Positions 38,103 to 47,542 of a stretch of DNA of 64,000 nucleotides are shown piece by piece; position 1 is the stretch's first letter, and each line of letters begins with the position of its first letter. The stretch comes from Fibrobacter sp. (GTDB taxonomy: Bacteria > Fibrobacterota > Chitinivibrionia > Chitinivibrionales > Chitinispirillaceae): positions 1 to 64,000 of the forward strand of contig JAAYEB010000330.1 in NCBI GenBank assembly GCA_012728995.1, given 5' to 3'. The notes under the pieces are model-generated. The model saw only the letters and a list, made by a program, of their open reading frames with translations. It was not told where the DNA came from and ran no database searches. The position numbers and the translations under genes are program-made.

Positions 38103-40379
38103 CTATTTAATAAGGAAGCTATGAACCATTTTCTTTTTGTCGGCTCTTAAAGCTGCAATATAGGATCCTCTTGCAGAAATGTTTCCGTAAGCGTCCTTCC
38201 GATCCCATAATATATTACTTGAAGACGCAGAAATAGATCTAACCAGTTTTCCACTCAGGTTATAGATATTAAGTACTCCATTAACCTTCTCATTTAACAG
38301 AAAGGAAACATTAGGTCCAGCATGAATAATTCTCATGGTCATCAGATCGACTGGAGATTTCCTCGCGATTTTGCGCACACTAACATGCTCAGTATTTATA
38401 CTAACATTATCCAGTGATACGAGTGCTGAAGATCCCCCCATTCTAAACTCTATTCTTGCAAACGCATCAAATTGAGGAGTAAAAGTCCTCTCGAAAAAGC
38501 TTGAAACTTGTGGAAGGCTGACTGTTGTATCAAACAAAACAATAGAATCGTCTTCCATGCTTTTCACAGCTATTTGCAAATTCCTGACACCAGTTGAGTA
38601 TCCATCAAAGGATAAATAATACTCTACACCTTCCAGCAATGTAAGATTATCCTGGGAAATAATAATATCGGAAAGTGAATCACCTGCCTCATCAATACTG
38701 ATTTTCAGAGTTTTTTCTCTTACAAAAGCAGATGCTTCAGCTCCATTTTGCATAGCCAGAGTATTCCAGCCAGTCATTTCGTTGTCAAAATGACCATTAA
38801 CTATCTGTTCTCCGTTTTTTACAGGGATACCAAAATTGTTAATCTGGAATACTGCACTTGTGCCCAAAACAGAATCACTTTCAGTATCAATAACCCTGAG
38901 CATGCATTCCATTGAGGTTACATTCGGAACAGTCCACTGATATGAATAAAGATTACCCACACTGTCTTCAATAAGTTCCCAATTTTTACCCTTATCTCCG
39001 GAATACTGAAGAGTAACAGTTTCGGCATCTGAGGATTTCCATTCTATCTGGACAGAACTACCGGCTTTAAGCACTGAGTTTGTAAAAGGTTTGATTACAA
39101 AAAATTCTGAAATGTCTGTTTTAACAAGACTTACATTATCTATGTAAATTTTTCCGGTGCCTGTAGCACAATTGAATTCAACCCTGTAATCCGGTCCGTT
39201 ACTTACATCTTTGGCAACAAACGAATAACTAAAGGTCTTTTTCTCTGTTGTTAAATTGACCGGTATAGTGTCTCCGCCAGACACGGTGCTGTAAGCACCG
39301 CCACTTTCACCGACATTGGCATAAATTGCTATCTCCTGTGAAGCATACGCATCAAAGGAAAAATGATACATACATTCTTCTTCAAGCACAATAGACGGTT
39401 GAGACAATTTTACCTTGTAGCTGTTTTCCCTGTCTGTGTTTGATAAACTTTCAATTTCGATAACGTACTCACCATCAACAATTTTTCCAGATGCACTTCC
39501 TTCAAAAACATCAAAAACCCAATCAGTTGAATCGGAAAATTCACCATTCTTGATTACGTTACCACTGTCAGTAACAATTGGCGTTTCAGATGATGAAATG
39601 GTAAATTCCGGACTGATATCAGAAATTTTACCATCAGTACTGCTTACCATTATCTGGCATTTATCACCTGTAGCCTCCTGAGGAATAATCCAGGTATATT
39701 CATTGTCATTTGCAACTTTTTCTGTTATTGTTTTCCACGATTCACCGTTGGTATTTGTGTACTTGATTATAACATTGTTAAGAGAACCAACTGTAATCCA
39801 TTTGATTTTCTTTTCAATACCCACATTCCATACTTCATCGACTTCCGGTTTTGAAATAATTATTCGTGTAGCGGTATCTTTTTCAAGCACTATGTCATTA
39901 AAGGCGATTCTGGCTTTCTGACGGGAAATACCACAGTTAAACTGCAATTGAACATCATAATCACTATTATATTTCATAAAGAAAGGTACATTATAGGTTT
40001 TGGGACTTTCGGTCAAAGCAACAGTTCCTGCGGAAGTATCAGAATAGACAATTCCGTTTCCTTCTAACTGTGCCCTGATTACAACCGGTTCCGTTGAATA
40101 AGCTTTAAATCTGAGAATATATGCTTCATTTTTTTCCAGTGTAATATTTCCCTGCTGTAATTGAGGCGCATTGTCACTTGGACCAGGCGTAGAAATATCA
40201 ATAAAAAAGCGACCCAATGTTTCAATTTTCCCGGTGGCATCAGCCCCGTTTGAGTTGAAATTCCAAACATATGTCAAGCTGTCTGAAAAATCTCCGTTTT
40301 TTATGAGGTTTTGTGTTTCCTGAGCTGATAATAGAAACACTAATATGGTAGTAATCAAAATTCCTGTGCGCGATCCCAT
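38103..40379 (-). CDS. Secreted carbohydrate-binding protein with FlgD-like C-terminal tail
   Basis: 758 residues, GGAGGA before the ATG. A signal peptide (GILITTILVFLLSAQ) is followed by three repeated CBM_4_9-like beta-sandwich modules, each opening with the same kind of line: NLIKNGDFSDSLTYVWNF, NVIKNGEFSDSTDWVFDV and EQIVNGHFDNEMTGWNTL. Between them are two Ig-like linkers with the phrase VEIKPFTNSV.../IISKPEVDEVWNV. The C-terminus (LNIYNLSGKLVRSI...WDRKDAYGNISARGSYIAAL) is the FlgD/Por-type sorting domain used for export through a type IX route. Polysaccharide ligand not known. Lone gene. Confidence 0.85.
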   Translation of the reverse strand: MGSRTGILITTILVFLLSAQETQNLIKNGDFSDSLTYVWNFNSNGADATGKIETLGRFFIDISTPGPSDNAPQLQQGNITLEKNEAYILRFKAYSTEPVVIRAQLEGNGIVYSDTSAGTVALTESPKTYNVPFFMKYNSDYDVQLQFNCGISRQKARIAFNDIVLEKDTATRIIISKPEVDEVWNVGIEKKIKWITVGSLNNVIIKYTNTNGESWKTITEKVANDNEYTWIIPQEATGDKCQIMVSSTDGKISDISPEFTISSSETPIVTDSGNVIKNGEFSDSTDWVFDVFEGSASGKIVDGEYVIEIESLSNTDRENSYKVKLSQPSIVLEEECMYHFSFDAYASQEIAIYANVGESGGAYSTVSGGDTIPVNLTTEKKTFSYSFVAKDVSNGPDYRVEFNCATGTGKIYIDNVSLVKTDISEFFVIKPFTNSVLKAGSSVQIEWKSSDAETVTLQYSGDKGKNWELIEDSVGNLYSYQWTVPNVTSMECMLRVIDTESDSVLGTSAVFQINNFGIPVKNGEQIVNGHFDNEMTGWNTLAMQNGAEASAFVREKTLKISIDEAGDSLSDIIISQDNLTLLEGVEYYLSFDGYSTGVRNLQIAVKSMEDDSIVLFDTTVSLPQVSSFFERTFTPQFDAFARIEFRMGGSSALVSLDNVSINTEHVSVRKIARKSPVDLMTMRIIHAGPNVSFLLNEKVNGVLNIYNLSGKLVRSISASSSNILWDRKDAYGNISARGSYIAALRADKKKMVHSFLIK

Positions 40380-41027
40380 AGTTCTCCTCCTGTGATGATT
40401 TTTATGAATACAATGTGGATTTTTTTAGTGCATATAACTTATATACAGGTTCGAATTTGTGATTTAATTTTTAAAACCCGGAAGGTTCGAGAAAACTTCC
40501 TATATACATCTGTCTAAATACAAGCAATAATATATATAGTTTCAGGTTCAATATTGTAATAATTTATATCACATCTAAACTGGAAAAGATTAATTGATCA
40601 AAGCACACAATTTTTACTGTAAAGTTCATGTATGTTTTTAACTGACGGTGTTATTGAGAACTGATTAGCAAATCAAGACTGCCACTAAGTCAGCAATGAA
40701 AACCGGATTCAGGTGAATGACAATCACAAATCCCCCCAGCCGTGTGAATACCCCTTTATAAACTCTGCATCCTAAGTAATTATCATTGTCAACCAGGTAT
40801 ATTTCAACAGATGTACGTTGTATTTCCAGACCTGAAGTTAGTTTGATGATCAATGCTGTGAATTTATCATTTTAGAAAGTGGCAGGAAATGTGGCAGGAT
40901 CTATTGAAGCTATTCACTCCTAATGCATGATCCAAGTACTTGAAAATGAGAAAGTCTGATGAATAAAAAGCCGGTGAAACGACAAAGACTGAAGCCTACA
41001 GCTAATATTGACAAATTTATTCAGTTT
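40380..41027. other. 650 bp gap, nothing firm
   Basis: AT-rich at its left. A 62-codon frame on the minus strand (40665-40853, TTG start) has no ribosome site and is not supported. No repeats, RNA gene or clear terminator seen. Confidence 0.4.
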
Positions 41028-41816
41028 TTAACATCTGACTTTTGCGATAACCGGAAAATGATCTGAGGGGTAACGACCATTAAAAGTACTACGGTCAATT
41101 TCTGAAGCAATCGGGTGAGTTGAAACATCGGTAAATATATAGTCTATTCTCGGACCATAACGAAGTCCCAGAAACAAATTTAATGTACCTTCAAATGAAT
41201 ACGGGTTGAGTTTTCTGAAAATATCTATCATTCTGATAGAATGTTTTTGGTCGACACACGATAACTTTTTTTTACCTTTGAGATATCTTATTATTGAGTC
41301 ACACTCAATTACATTAAAGTCACCGGTAATTATTACGGGAAGGGCAGTCTTTCGGTGTATAATTTTATTTACAAGGAGATTAATACTTTTCTGTCGTGAA
41401 AGAGCTGATTTATGATCAAGATGAAGATTGAACAGATATAATCCTTTTCGGGTATTTCTTTCCATAAACAAAGCCCAGGTACAAATTCTTGGTAATTTGT
41501 TACCCCAGTGAGAAGATCCGGGAACAGATGGTGTATCAGAAAACCAGAATGTTTCAGATTCTATTATTTCAAACCGTTTGGTTTTATAAAGGATTGCAGA
41601 ATATTCTCCCTTTTCAGAACCATCATCGCGAGCAGATCCCAGCTCACTATAATGTTTCAGATCATCTTTCATATCATTCAGTTGAAACCGAAGTGCTTCC
41701 TGAGTTCCAATAATATCAGGCCTTCTTTTTTTAATCAGATTAACAACCATCTGTCTGCGGTTTTTCCAGCAGTTTTTACGATCATGAGCTGCACCGTAAC
41801 GAACATTAAAACTCAT
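41028..41816 (-). CDS. Endonuclease/exonuclease/phosphatase-family hydrolase
   Basis: 262 residues. EEP fold with SFNVRYG at the extreme N-terminus, GTQEALRFQ (metal Glu), the phosphate-site YLFNLHLDH, ITGDFNVIE and the final SDHFPVIAKV (catalytic His/Asp). It may act on DNA, phospholipid or inositol phosphates; no substrate can be given. No signal peptide. The protein begins directly at the first beta strand at the ATG at 41816, and no earlier start codon fits before an in-frame stop. Confidence 0.85.
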   Translation of the reverse strand: MSFNVRYGAAHDRKNCWKNRRQMVVNLIKKRRPDIIGTQEALRFQLNDMKDDLKHYSELGSARDDGSEKGEYSAILYKTKRFEIIESETFWFSDTPSVPGSSHWGNKLPRICTWALFMERNTRKGLYLFNLHLDHKSALSRQKSINLLVNKIIHRKTALPVIITGDFNVIECDSIIRYLKGKKKLSCVDQKHSIRMIDIFRKLNPYSFEGTLNLFLGLRYGPRIDYIFTDVSTHPIASEIDRSTFNGRYPSDHFPVIAKVRC

Positions 41817-42249
41817 TATATCGAGATACAGAATATCACTCCCGTTTCGGTATCAAAAGCTAAGTTATTGTTATTCAAGAAATTAGTTTCAAATAAAATA
41901 AAATTGTCCACAAAACTGAATGCCTCAATGTAATTTATAAAGTATTTGAAAATTGAGTTGGAATACATCTCAGCTACAAACTATTATATAGATGAAGCGT
42001 TTTTTCCAGAACAGGTTAAAACGGAAAATACGAACATTTGTACCAGCATCCTGAAAGGAAAGATAATTGTGATTGCCGCTTTCCTGACTGTTTGTACTGA
42101 GTGCTTAAGAAAATTTTAGTATTGCAGGCAATTGCTTAATTTCGAAGTATATTTTTTTTAATCACTTGTTTCAGCAGTTCACAAAATTGTTGGAATTTAA
42201 TACTATTTGGACCTATTTTATAGGTTATTTTTCATAGAAATTATTAGAT
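41817..42249. other. 433 bp divergent region
   Basis: AT-rich spacer between the EEP gene and the sigma factor. It must hold the sigma-factor promoter. Only a weak 6 bp inverted repeat (GGAAAG/CTTTCC) near 42057-42084 was noted. Confidence 0.4.
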
Positions 42250-43104
42250 GTGAACAAACCTTCATTACCTATAGCTGAAGAGGGAAGTCTTGGTCTGTAT
42301 CTGAGAGAAATAGGCAAACTCCAACCTCTTAGCTCTGAAGAAGAAGCCCGTTTAGCAGCCAGTATTCGCAAGGGTGACAAAAAAGCTCTGGATAAATTGG
42401 TTAAAGCCAATCTGAGATTTGTTGTAAGTGTTGCACGAAATTACCAGAATCAGGGATTATCACTATGTGACCTTATTAATGAGGGGAATGTTGGGTTGGT
42501 GAGAGCTGCAAAAAGGTTTGATGAAAAAAAGAATTTTCGATTCATTTCGTATGCTGTGTGGTGGATACGACAAGCCATTCTTCAATCATTAGCTGAACAA
42601 TCCCGAATAATGCGTATACCTTTGAATCGCGCTGGTGCAATTCATCGTATTGGAAAAACTCAGATAGAGCTTGAACAACGTTACAATCGTTTACCCGACA
42701 CATCTGAAATTGCCCGCGAACTGGATATTCCGGAAAGTGCTGTACAGGAAACCATTAATATTGCATCCAGTCACATTTCGCTTGATGCACCGTTAAAAGA
42801 CACTGATGGTTCTACTTTAATAGACATGATTCAGAATCATCAACAAGGAAACAGACCCGATGAAGGTATTCATGCAATTTCTCTTCATGCAGAAATTCAT
42901 CGAATGCTGGATATGCTTACTGAGCGCGAAAAGGAAATAATTAAGCTTTATTTTGGAATTGATAATGAAGTTGCTTATACATTAGATGAAATAGGTCGAA
43001 AATTTAATATAACTCGTGAAAGGGTCCGGCAAATTAAATCAAAAGCTCTTGAAAGATTAAAAGGTTTACCTGATGTAAAATCGCTTGAAGCATTCAGGGA
43101 GTAA
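42250..43104 (+). CDS. Primary-type sigma-70 factor (RpoD/SigA)
   Basis: 284 residues from a GTG. Region 1.2 (LYLREIGKLQPLSSEEE), region 2 (FVVSVARNYQNQGLSLCDLINEGNVGLVRAAKRFDE and the -10-binding FRFISYAVWWIRQAIL, described by parts), region 3 and the region 4 HTH (ITRERVRQIKSKALERL) are all present; the long region 1.1 and non-conserved insert of E. coli RpoD are absent. Such short forms serve as housekeeping sigma factors in Bacteroidota-like lineages. A lipoprotein gene follows 4 bp after its stop. Whether it is the only primary sigma in this organism is not known. Confidence 0.9.
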   Translation: MNKPSLPIAEEGSLGLYLREIGKLQPLSSEEEARLAASIRKGDKKALDKLVKANLRFVVSVARNYQNQGLSLCDLINEGNVGLVRAAKRFDEKKNFRFISYAVWWIRQAILQSLAEQSRIMRIPLNRAGAIHRIGKTQIELEQRYNRLPDTSEIARELDIPESAVQETINIASSHISLDAPLKDTDGSTLIDMIQNHQQGNRPDEGIHAISLHAEIHRMLDMLTEREKEIIKLYFGIDNEVAYTLDEIGRKFNITRERVRQIKSKALERLKGLPDVKSLEAFRE

Positions 43105-43108
43105 ATTC

Positions 43109-43360
43109 ATGAAAATTATTTATTTGATTACTGTAGCAATGTTTTTATCTTGTGGCGGTCCAGGTTTTGTCGATACATCAAAATTACCAGATACTTACCA
43201 ATGTGAGCATATGAAAGAAATATGCAAAGAAGCACGCGATTTTGAAGTTCAATATTCGAAAATGTCTCAGGAAGAACAAAAAGAGTTTGAAATCCTTTTA
43301 AAAACCTATAATAACCAGTGTAATGATGCATTGGAGGCATGCCGCAGAAGTGGTAAATAG
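43109..43360 (+). CDS. Small lipoprotein
   Basis: 83 residues from the ATG at 43109 (AGGGAG site), just after the sigma-factor stop. Lipobox: TVAMFLSC (Cys ~15). The mature part has four further cysteines (QCEHMKEIC, NQCNDALEAC), likely two disulfides, and is helical and acidic. No family recognised. Its coupling to the sigma gene may be positional only. Confidence 0.65.
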   Translation: MKIIYLITVAMFLSCGGPGFVDTSKLPDTYQCEHMKEICKEARDFEVQYSKMSQEEQKEFEILLKTYNNQCNDALEACRRSGK

Positions 43361-43699
43361 TCGATTCAATCATTATTTTCTGTGTTTTAACCCCAATAAT
43401 ACAGAGCTACCCTACTATTAAAATTCCAAATAATTTTTCTATAATTTTTTTAAAAAGTTCAACGGTTTCTTATCGTTTTGATCGATACACCATAAGCAAC
43501 TGAATATTCCATATTTATTTTTTGATTTTGTACTATTTTGTACTTATATTAGTCATACAGGGATATATTCAGGGTATTTAGTTTAATCGATTTAGCTATT
43601 TTAAAAATATTAAAAAATTTGAACATTTTATCTTTTCCTGTAACAAACATGTTTTAATACCAAATAACAGGAAAAACCAAGAGGTTAGGGAATAGTTTT
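43361..43699. other. 340 bp AT-rich gap
   Basis: Very AT-rich, with several T-runs; holds the end of the sigma operon and the promoter of the next gene. No RNA gene or hairpin of note. Confidence 0.4.
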
Positions 43700-44104
43700 A
43701 TGCGCAACCGACTTTTTTTTAGTTCGTGGGTTTCACGAATTTTGTTAAATATGAATCCCTCCATTGCGCTCTCCGGAAAATCCTGTTTTAATAAATATTC
43801 AGGTTTTAATGAAGCCAAATGCTTAAAACAGAAAAACTATTATGGTATGCTTTTTTTAAATAGAACACTTGAATTCTTCTCAAACTGTTTTTCATCATTT
43901 ACTGTTCATGCGATTTCACTTTTTGAGTCTTTTAGCAAAAACGATCCAGGCGATAATTACTTTTTGGTAATAATAGGCTACGGACTTCATAGTCCAGATT
44001 TTGTGGAATATATCTTGAACAAACCAGAGTTTAACAGCTATTACCAAGAACTCTTAAAATTAAAAACAAGAAAAACTTTTTTTGAAGCTGTATTATTCCA
44101 GTAG
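43700..44104 (+). CDS. Hypothetical protein
   Basis: 134 residues with a GAGG string about 14 bases upstream. The sequence has two parts: a Ser/Phe/Lys-rich N-terminal half and a C-terminal half with DNYFLVIIGYGLHSPDFVEYIL. No signal peptide is clear and no family is recognised. It precedes the VWA protein gene by 91 bp on the same strand. The N-terminal half looks less constrained, so the true start could be further in. Confidence 0.5.
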   Translation: MRNRLFFSSWVSRILLNMNPSIALSGKSCFNKYSGFNEAKCLKQKNYYGMLFLNRTLEFFSNCFSSFTVHAISLFESFSKNDPGDNYFLVIIGYGLHSPDFVEYILNKPEFNSYYQELLKLKTRKTFFEAVLFQ

Positions 44105-44195
44105 TTTGGAAAAATCACTATTACAGAATTTTTCCAGCAGATAATACAATATCCGGTTTTCGTGAGATTAAGAGAATTTTCAATTGGGGTTGAAG

Positions 44196-47100
44196 ATGAC
44201 TAACAGATTAAGCACTGAAAATTTTGCTAAACTTGTTATAATTTTTTTTCTGGGTGCTTTTGTTCACGGAAATGAAATTTGTAAAATCATTCTGGATTGT
44301 CCCGGTAATTATAATGGAGATACAGTAAGAGTTGGAAGCAATGTTGTAGCTCTTTCAGAAGTATTTAATCACTGTGCACCCGATTCAATCGTGGAAGCTC
44401 CAATCATTGATATTAAAGATACTATTTCTGTTTTTTTTGTAATTGATCACTCTTCCAGCATGAGTCACATGGACTCTACTGCAATGCGATATCAGGTGGT
44501 TGCTGATCTTATTGATACAATAGCAGCAAAGTCTCCACAATCAGAAATAGGTCTGGCGGTCTTTTCGAATCAGTTACTTCACAGTTACAATGATGATCCG
44601 TTTTATGTGCAACTCGATCAAGACAACCCTGACTGGCATGACTCTTACATTCCATTAACCCGCCTTGATGCAGAAAACTCCATAGAAAAATTAAAGAAAA
44701 GTATAGAAATCAGCAGTGCAGCCGGGGATATAGATGCAGGAGGAAATTTTCGCCTTGTTAATGGAAATTACGATCCCACAGGAAGACGGGATAGTCGTTT
44801 ATTTGAACAGGGAATAAATCACAATGGTGGTTATAACGGTGGTACAGACATTACGCTTGGTTTTGAAGCTGCCCGTCAGGCTTTCCAAACCGCTTCGAAC
44901 CCCAGAGAAAAACAGTTTATAGTTTTTTTATCTGATGGTGTTCATCAGAGTGTCGATGTGGAAAGAGGAGAGTTTCAAACTGATTATCTGGCTGGTATCA
45001 ATATACCTACAACCTTTACCGCTTTTTTCATAAATATAAATCAGCCAATACCAGAACAGATTGTTACAATGACAGAAAACATCAAATCAAATGGATATTC
45101 TGAAACAAATGAAAAAAGTGAAGTATGGAAAAATCTGGGTTCTGTAAGCGAACTATCCTCCAGGTTATTGAATATCCTGAATTTCGGTGAGGGTACACAG
45201 GTATTTACAAGTACACCTGTAAGCATCACAATCAACGGTATTACAACAGAAAATTTTGACAATACGAATGCTGTTTTTGACAGGATGATCCCGCTCACCG
45301 GAGTTTCCACCTCGCTTGAAATCTCTTATACATGGCACTGGAATGAACCCGTTAATAAAAATTCAACTGCAGATTATAAAGTTGTAGTACAACAGAGCCC
45401 AAATCCAGATCCCGCTCTTCAAACCATTTGCTGGCCTCAGGGAAATCTGAAGTTTTACTATGAAGGAGATGAACTGAGATCTGTTGAAGAACAGCACACT
45501 TCAATTCAAATCAGGTATTATCCTCCTGAGGGTATATGGCCACAAACTGGCATTGATTTGATTATAAAAAACGGCAGTAATACAGATTCGCTTGTCTTAC
45601 AAACCGGTAATCAGGATGATTATTTTTACTCTTCTTTCACAAGAGAATTTGGTACCCCTCTTCCAGATGACAATATTCTTCAGAATGAACCAAATGGCAA
45701 AATAATAGCTGTTTATCGTAATCCAGAGCTTCCACTTGATACTGTAATTCATGAAATTTCTGTTGGAGAACCGGAAATTATTGGGGTAGAAGCTGCATAT
45801 TACCTGGATACCAATGCAAACGGATACCCGGATATTATCAGAATTATCCAGGATGAAGATTCCAGGCTTACAAATGAACAGGTATCCTTTTTAAAAGATT
45901 ATATTAATTTTACACAAACCGAAAGAAACCTTTCAATTTCAAAACTCGTTTCTACAGAACAGGGTTTTGACATTATTCTTGATGAATCTTCACAGAAAAT
46001 TGCATTTACCGGGTTGTTTCCTGAAGAACGACTTTATATTGACAGAGTTTCGTTTTCAGAAGGTGGTGAAATGCCCGCTGTAAATATTACAATTGGTGAC
46101 AGTATGGCACCGGTCATAGAAGCTGCGGCTTATTATGGTTCTGTAAATACTCATATCATAGATACACTGGTTGTAACATTTACAGAAAATGTAAACAGCA
46201 ATTTTCATGAACAGCCGTTTTTATTAAGAAAAGAAAACGATACAGAGGATTACAGCCTTAGATTATCTTTAGAAAAAATCAATGAAAAAACAGTCACTTT
46301 TTCTGTTATACCTGTTACAAATCAGGAAAAACCTTCACAGGATTCAATAAATATTAACACAATTGCAAGTGTAGGAGACAAATCGAGAAATATTCAGCTT
46401 AATCCAGAAAACAAAAGATCCAGACTTGATTACTATCTTTTATATTCAATTGGCACAGTTGCTTACTTTGATGATAATGGGGATGGTTTGATTGATATTG
46501 TCAGGTTTTCTATGGATTCGACCCCCACCCAGGCACTTTTGGACCAGCTTTATTCTACAGTAAAACTTCCTTCATACCGGAATTTCAGTTATGACCTTGA
46601 AGATTTTTCTGCAATTCAAAATGGTTTTGAGATCAAAGTAAAGCAGTCCAAGGGAACAATACCTTATACGGCTGTAGATTCTCGTGATACAGTTAGCATA
46701 GTTTATACTGAAGCAACTGATGGAAGTGTTGTTAATCCATCAACTCTCCAGGTAATTGACAGTGTAGCCCCTGTACTTATTAATGTTATTTATATTCCGG
46801 GGATTATCGACAGTTCAAGCGGATCCATTTTTAAAGACTCGCTTATAGTGCGATATTCTGAACCTGTCGATCAACCTTCGAGTAATCAACCATTTCGTTT
46901 TTTTGATCCGAAAACCGGTAAAGAGTATTCTATGCAGTTAAAATTTGTATCCCGGATCTCACCTGATGAACAGATTTTTGATGTAATTGATATCATTGAT
47001 AAAAATTATCCATCAACATCTGATTCTGTAAGTATTAATCCCGCTGCTCAGGTAAGTGATACAGCTAACAATGTTCAGGATTCAGAAAACAAAAAGGTAC

Positions 47101-47525
47101 CTTTAAATATTCGTCCACCAAAAAACGATTATAGGATTACGTCTCTTAACAATCCATCAGATCCTCAAACCGCCGTAATACCTTCAAGTGTTCGAAACTA
47201 TTACGGAATCAAAGAAACAAAAGGTATTCTTATAATTGCAGAACCGGTTTTAAATTTAGCCGGGAATACTGATATATCCGGAAAACTGAAGATTTATGAT
47301 GCAACAGGAAATCTTGTGTTTTTTAAAAAGTACAATTCAGCGAAAAGCATGGGAAAAACAAGTACAGCAGCTTTTGTATGGAATGGCAAAAACAGAAACG
47401 GGAAAGGGCGCGATGTAGGTACAGGAACCTACCTGGCGGTTATTTCCATTGATGATAAAATAAAGAAACATTTGGTTCAACACAAAATAGGAATAATGCG
47501 TTCAACCTCATCAAATGATGAATAA
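44196..47525 (+). CDS. Secreted VWA-domain protein with FlgD-like sorting tail
   Basis: 1109 residues from the ATG at 44196 (an in-frame TTG 12 bases earlier is less likely). Signal peptide KLVIIFFLGAFVHG. The von Willebrand A domain has a MIDAS DHSSSMS starting at Asp84 and later TDIT and SDGVH, so it is a metal-ion-dependent adhesion domain. Then come repeated beta modules with PVLINVIYI / APVIEAAAYY openings and TEXXXXVNSNF-type ends. The C-terminus (LKIYDATGNLVFFKK ... WNGKNRNGKGRDVGTGTYLAVI) is the FlgD-like/T9SS tail. The barrel-TPR gene follows 17 bp later. Likely a surface adhesin exported with that partner. Confidence 0.85.
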   Translation: MTNRLSTENFAKLVIIFFLGAFVHGNEICKIILDCPGNYNGDTVRVGSNVVALSEVFNHCAPDSIVEAPIIDIKDTISVFFVIDHSSSMSHMDSTAMRYQVVADLIDTIAAKSPQSEIGLAVFSNQLLHSYNDDPFYVQLDQDNPDWHDSYIPLTRLDAENSIEKLKKSIEISSAAGDIDAGGNFRLVNGNYDPTGRRDSRLFEQGINHNGGYNGGTDITLGFEAARQAFQTASNPREKQFIVFLSDGVHQSVDVERGEFQTDYLAGINIPTTFTAFFININQPIPEQIVTMTENIKSNGYSETNEKSEVWKNLGSVSELSSRLLNILNFGEGTQVFTSTPVSITINGITTENFDNTNAVFDRMIPLTGVSTSLEISYTWHWNEPVNKNSTADYKVVVQQSPNPDPALQTICWPQGNLKFYYEGDELRSVEEQHTSIQIRYYPPEGIWPQTGIDLIIKNGSNTDSLVLQTGNQDDYFYSSFTREFGTPLPDDNILQNEPNGKIIAVYRNPELPLDTVIHEISVGEPEIIGVEAAYYLDTNANGYPDIIRIIQDEDSRLTNEQVSFLKDYINFTQTERNLSISKLVSTEQGFDIILDESSQKIAFTGLFPEERLYIDRVSFSEGGEMPAVNITIGDSMAPVIEAAAYYGSVNTHIIDTLVVTFTENVNSNFHEQPFLLRKENDTEDYSLRLSLEKINEKTVTFSVIPVTNQEKPSQDSININTIASVGDKSRNIQLNPENKRSRLDYYLLYSIGTVAYFDDNGDGLIDIVRFSMDSTPTQALLDQLYSTVKLPSYRNFSYDLEDFSAIQNGFEIKVKQSKGTIPYTAVDSRDTVSIVYTEATDGSVVNPSTLQVIDSVAPVLINVIYIPGIIDSSSGSIFKDSLIVRYSEPVDQPSSNQPFRFFDPKTGKEYSMQLKFVSRISPDEQIFDVIDIIDKNYPSTSDSVSINPAAQVSDTANNVQDSENKKVPLNIRPPKNDYRITSLNNPSDPQTAVIPSSVRNYYGIKETKGILIIAEPVLNLAGNTDISGKLKIYDATGNLVFFKKYNSAKSMGKTSTAAFVWNGKNRNGKGRDVGTGTYLAVISIDDKIKKHLVQHKIGIMRSTSSNDE

Positions 47526-47542
47526 TGGGGATGGTATAAAAA

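Noticed and set aside
40665-40853. 62-codon minus-strand frame
   Set aside because: TTG start, no ribosome site, no recognisable family. Not enough for a gene call.
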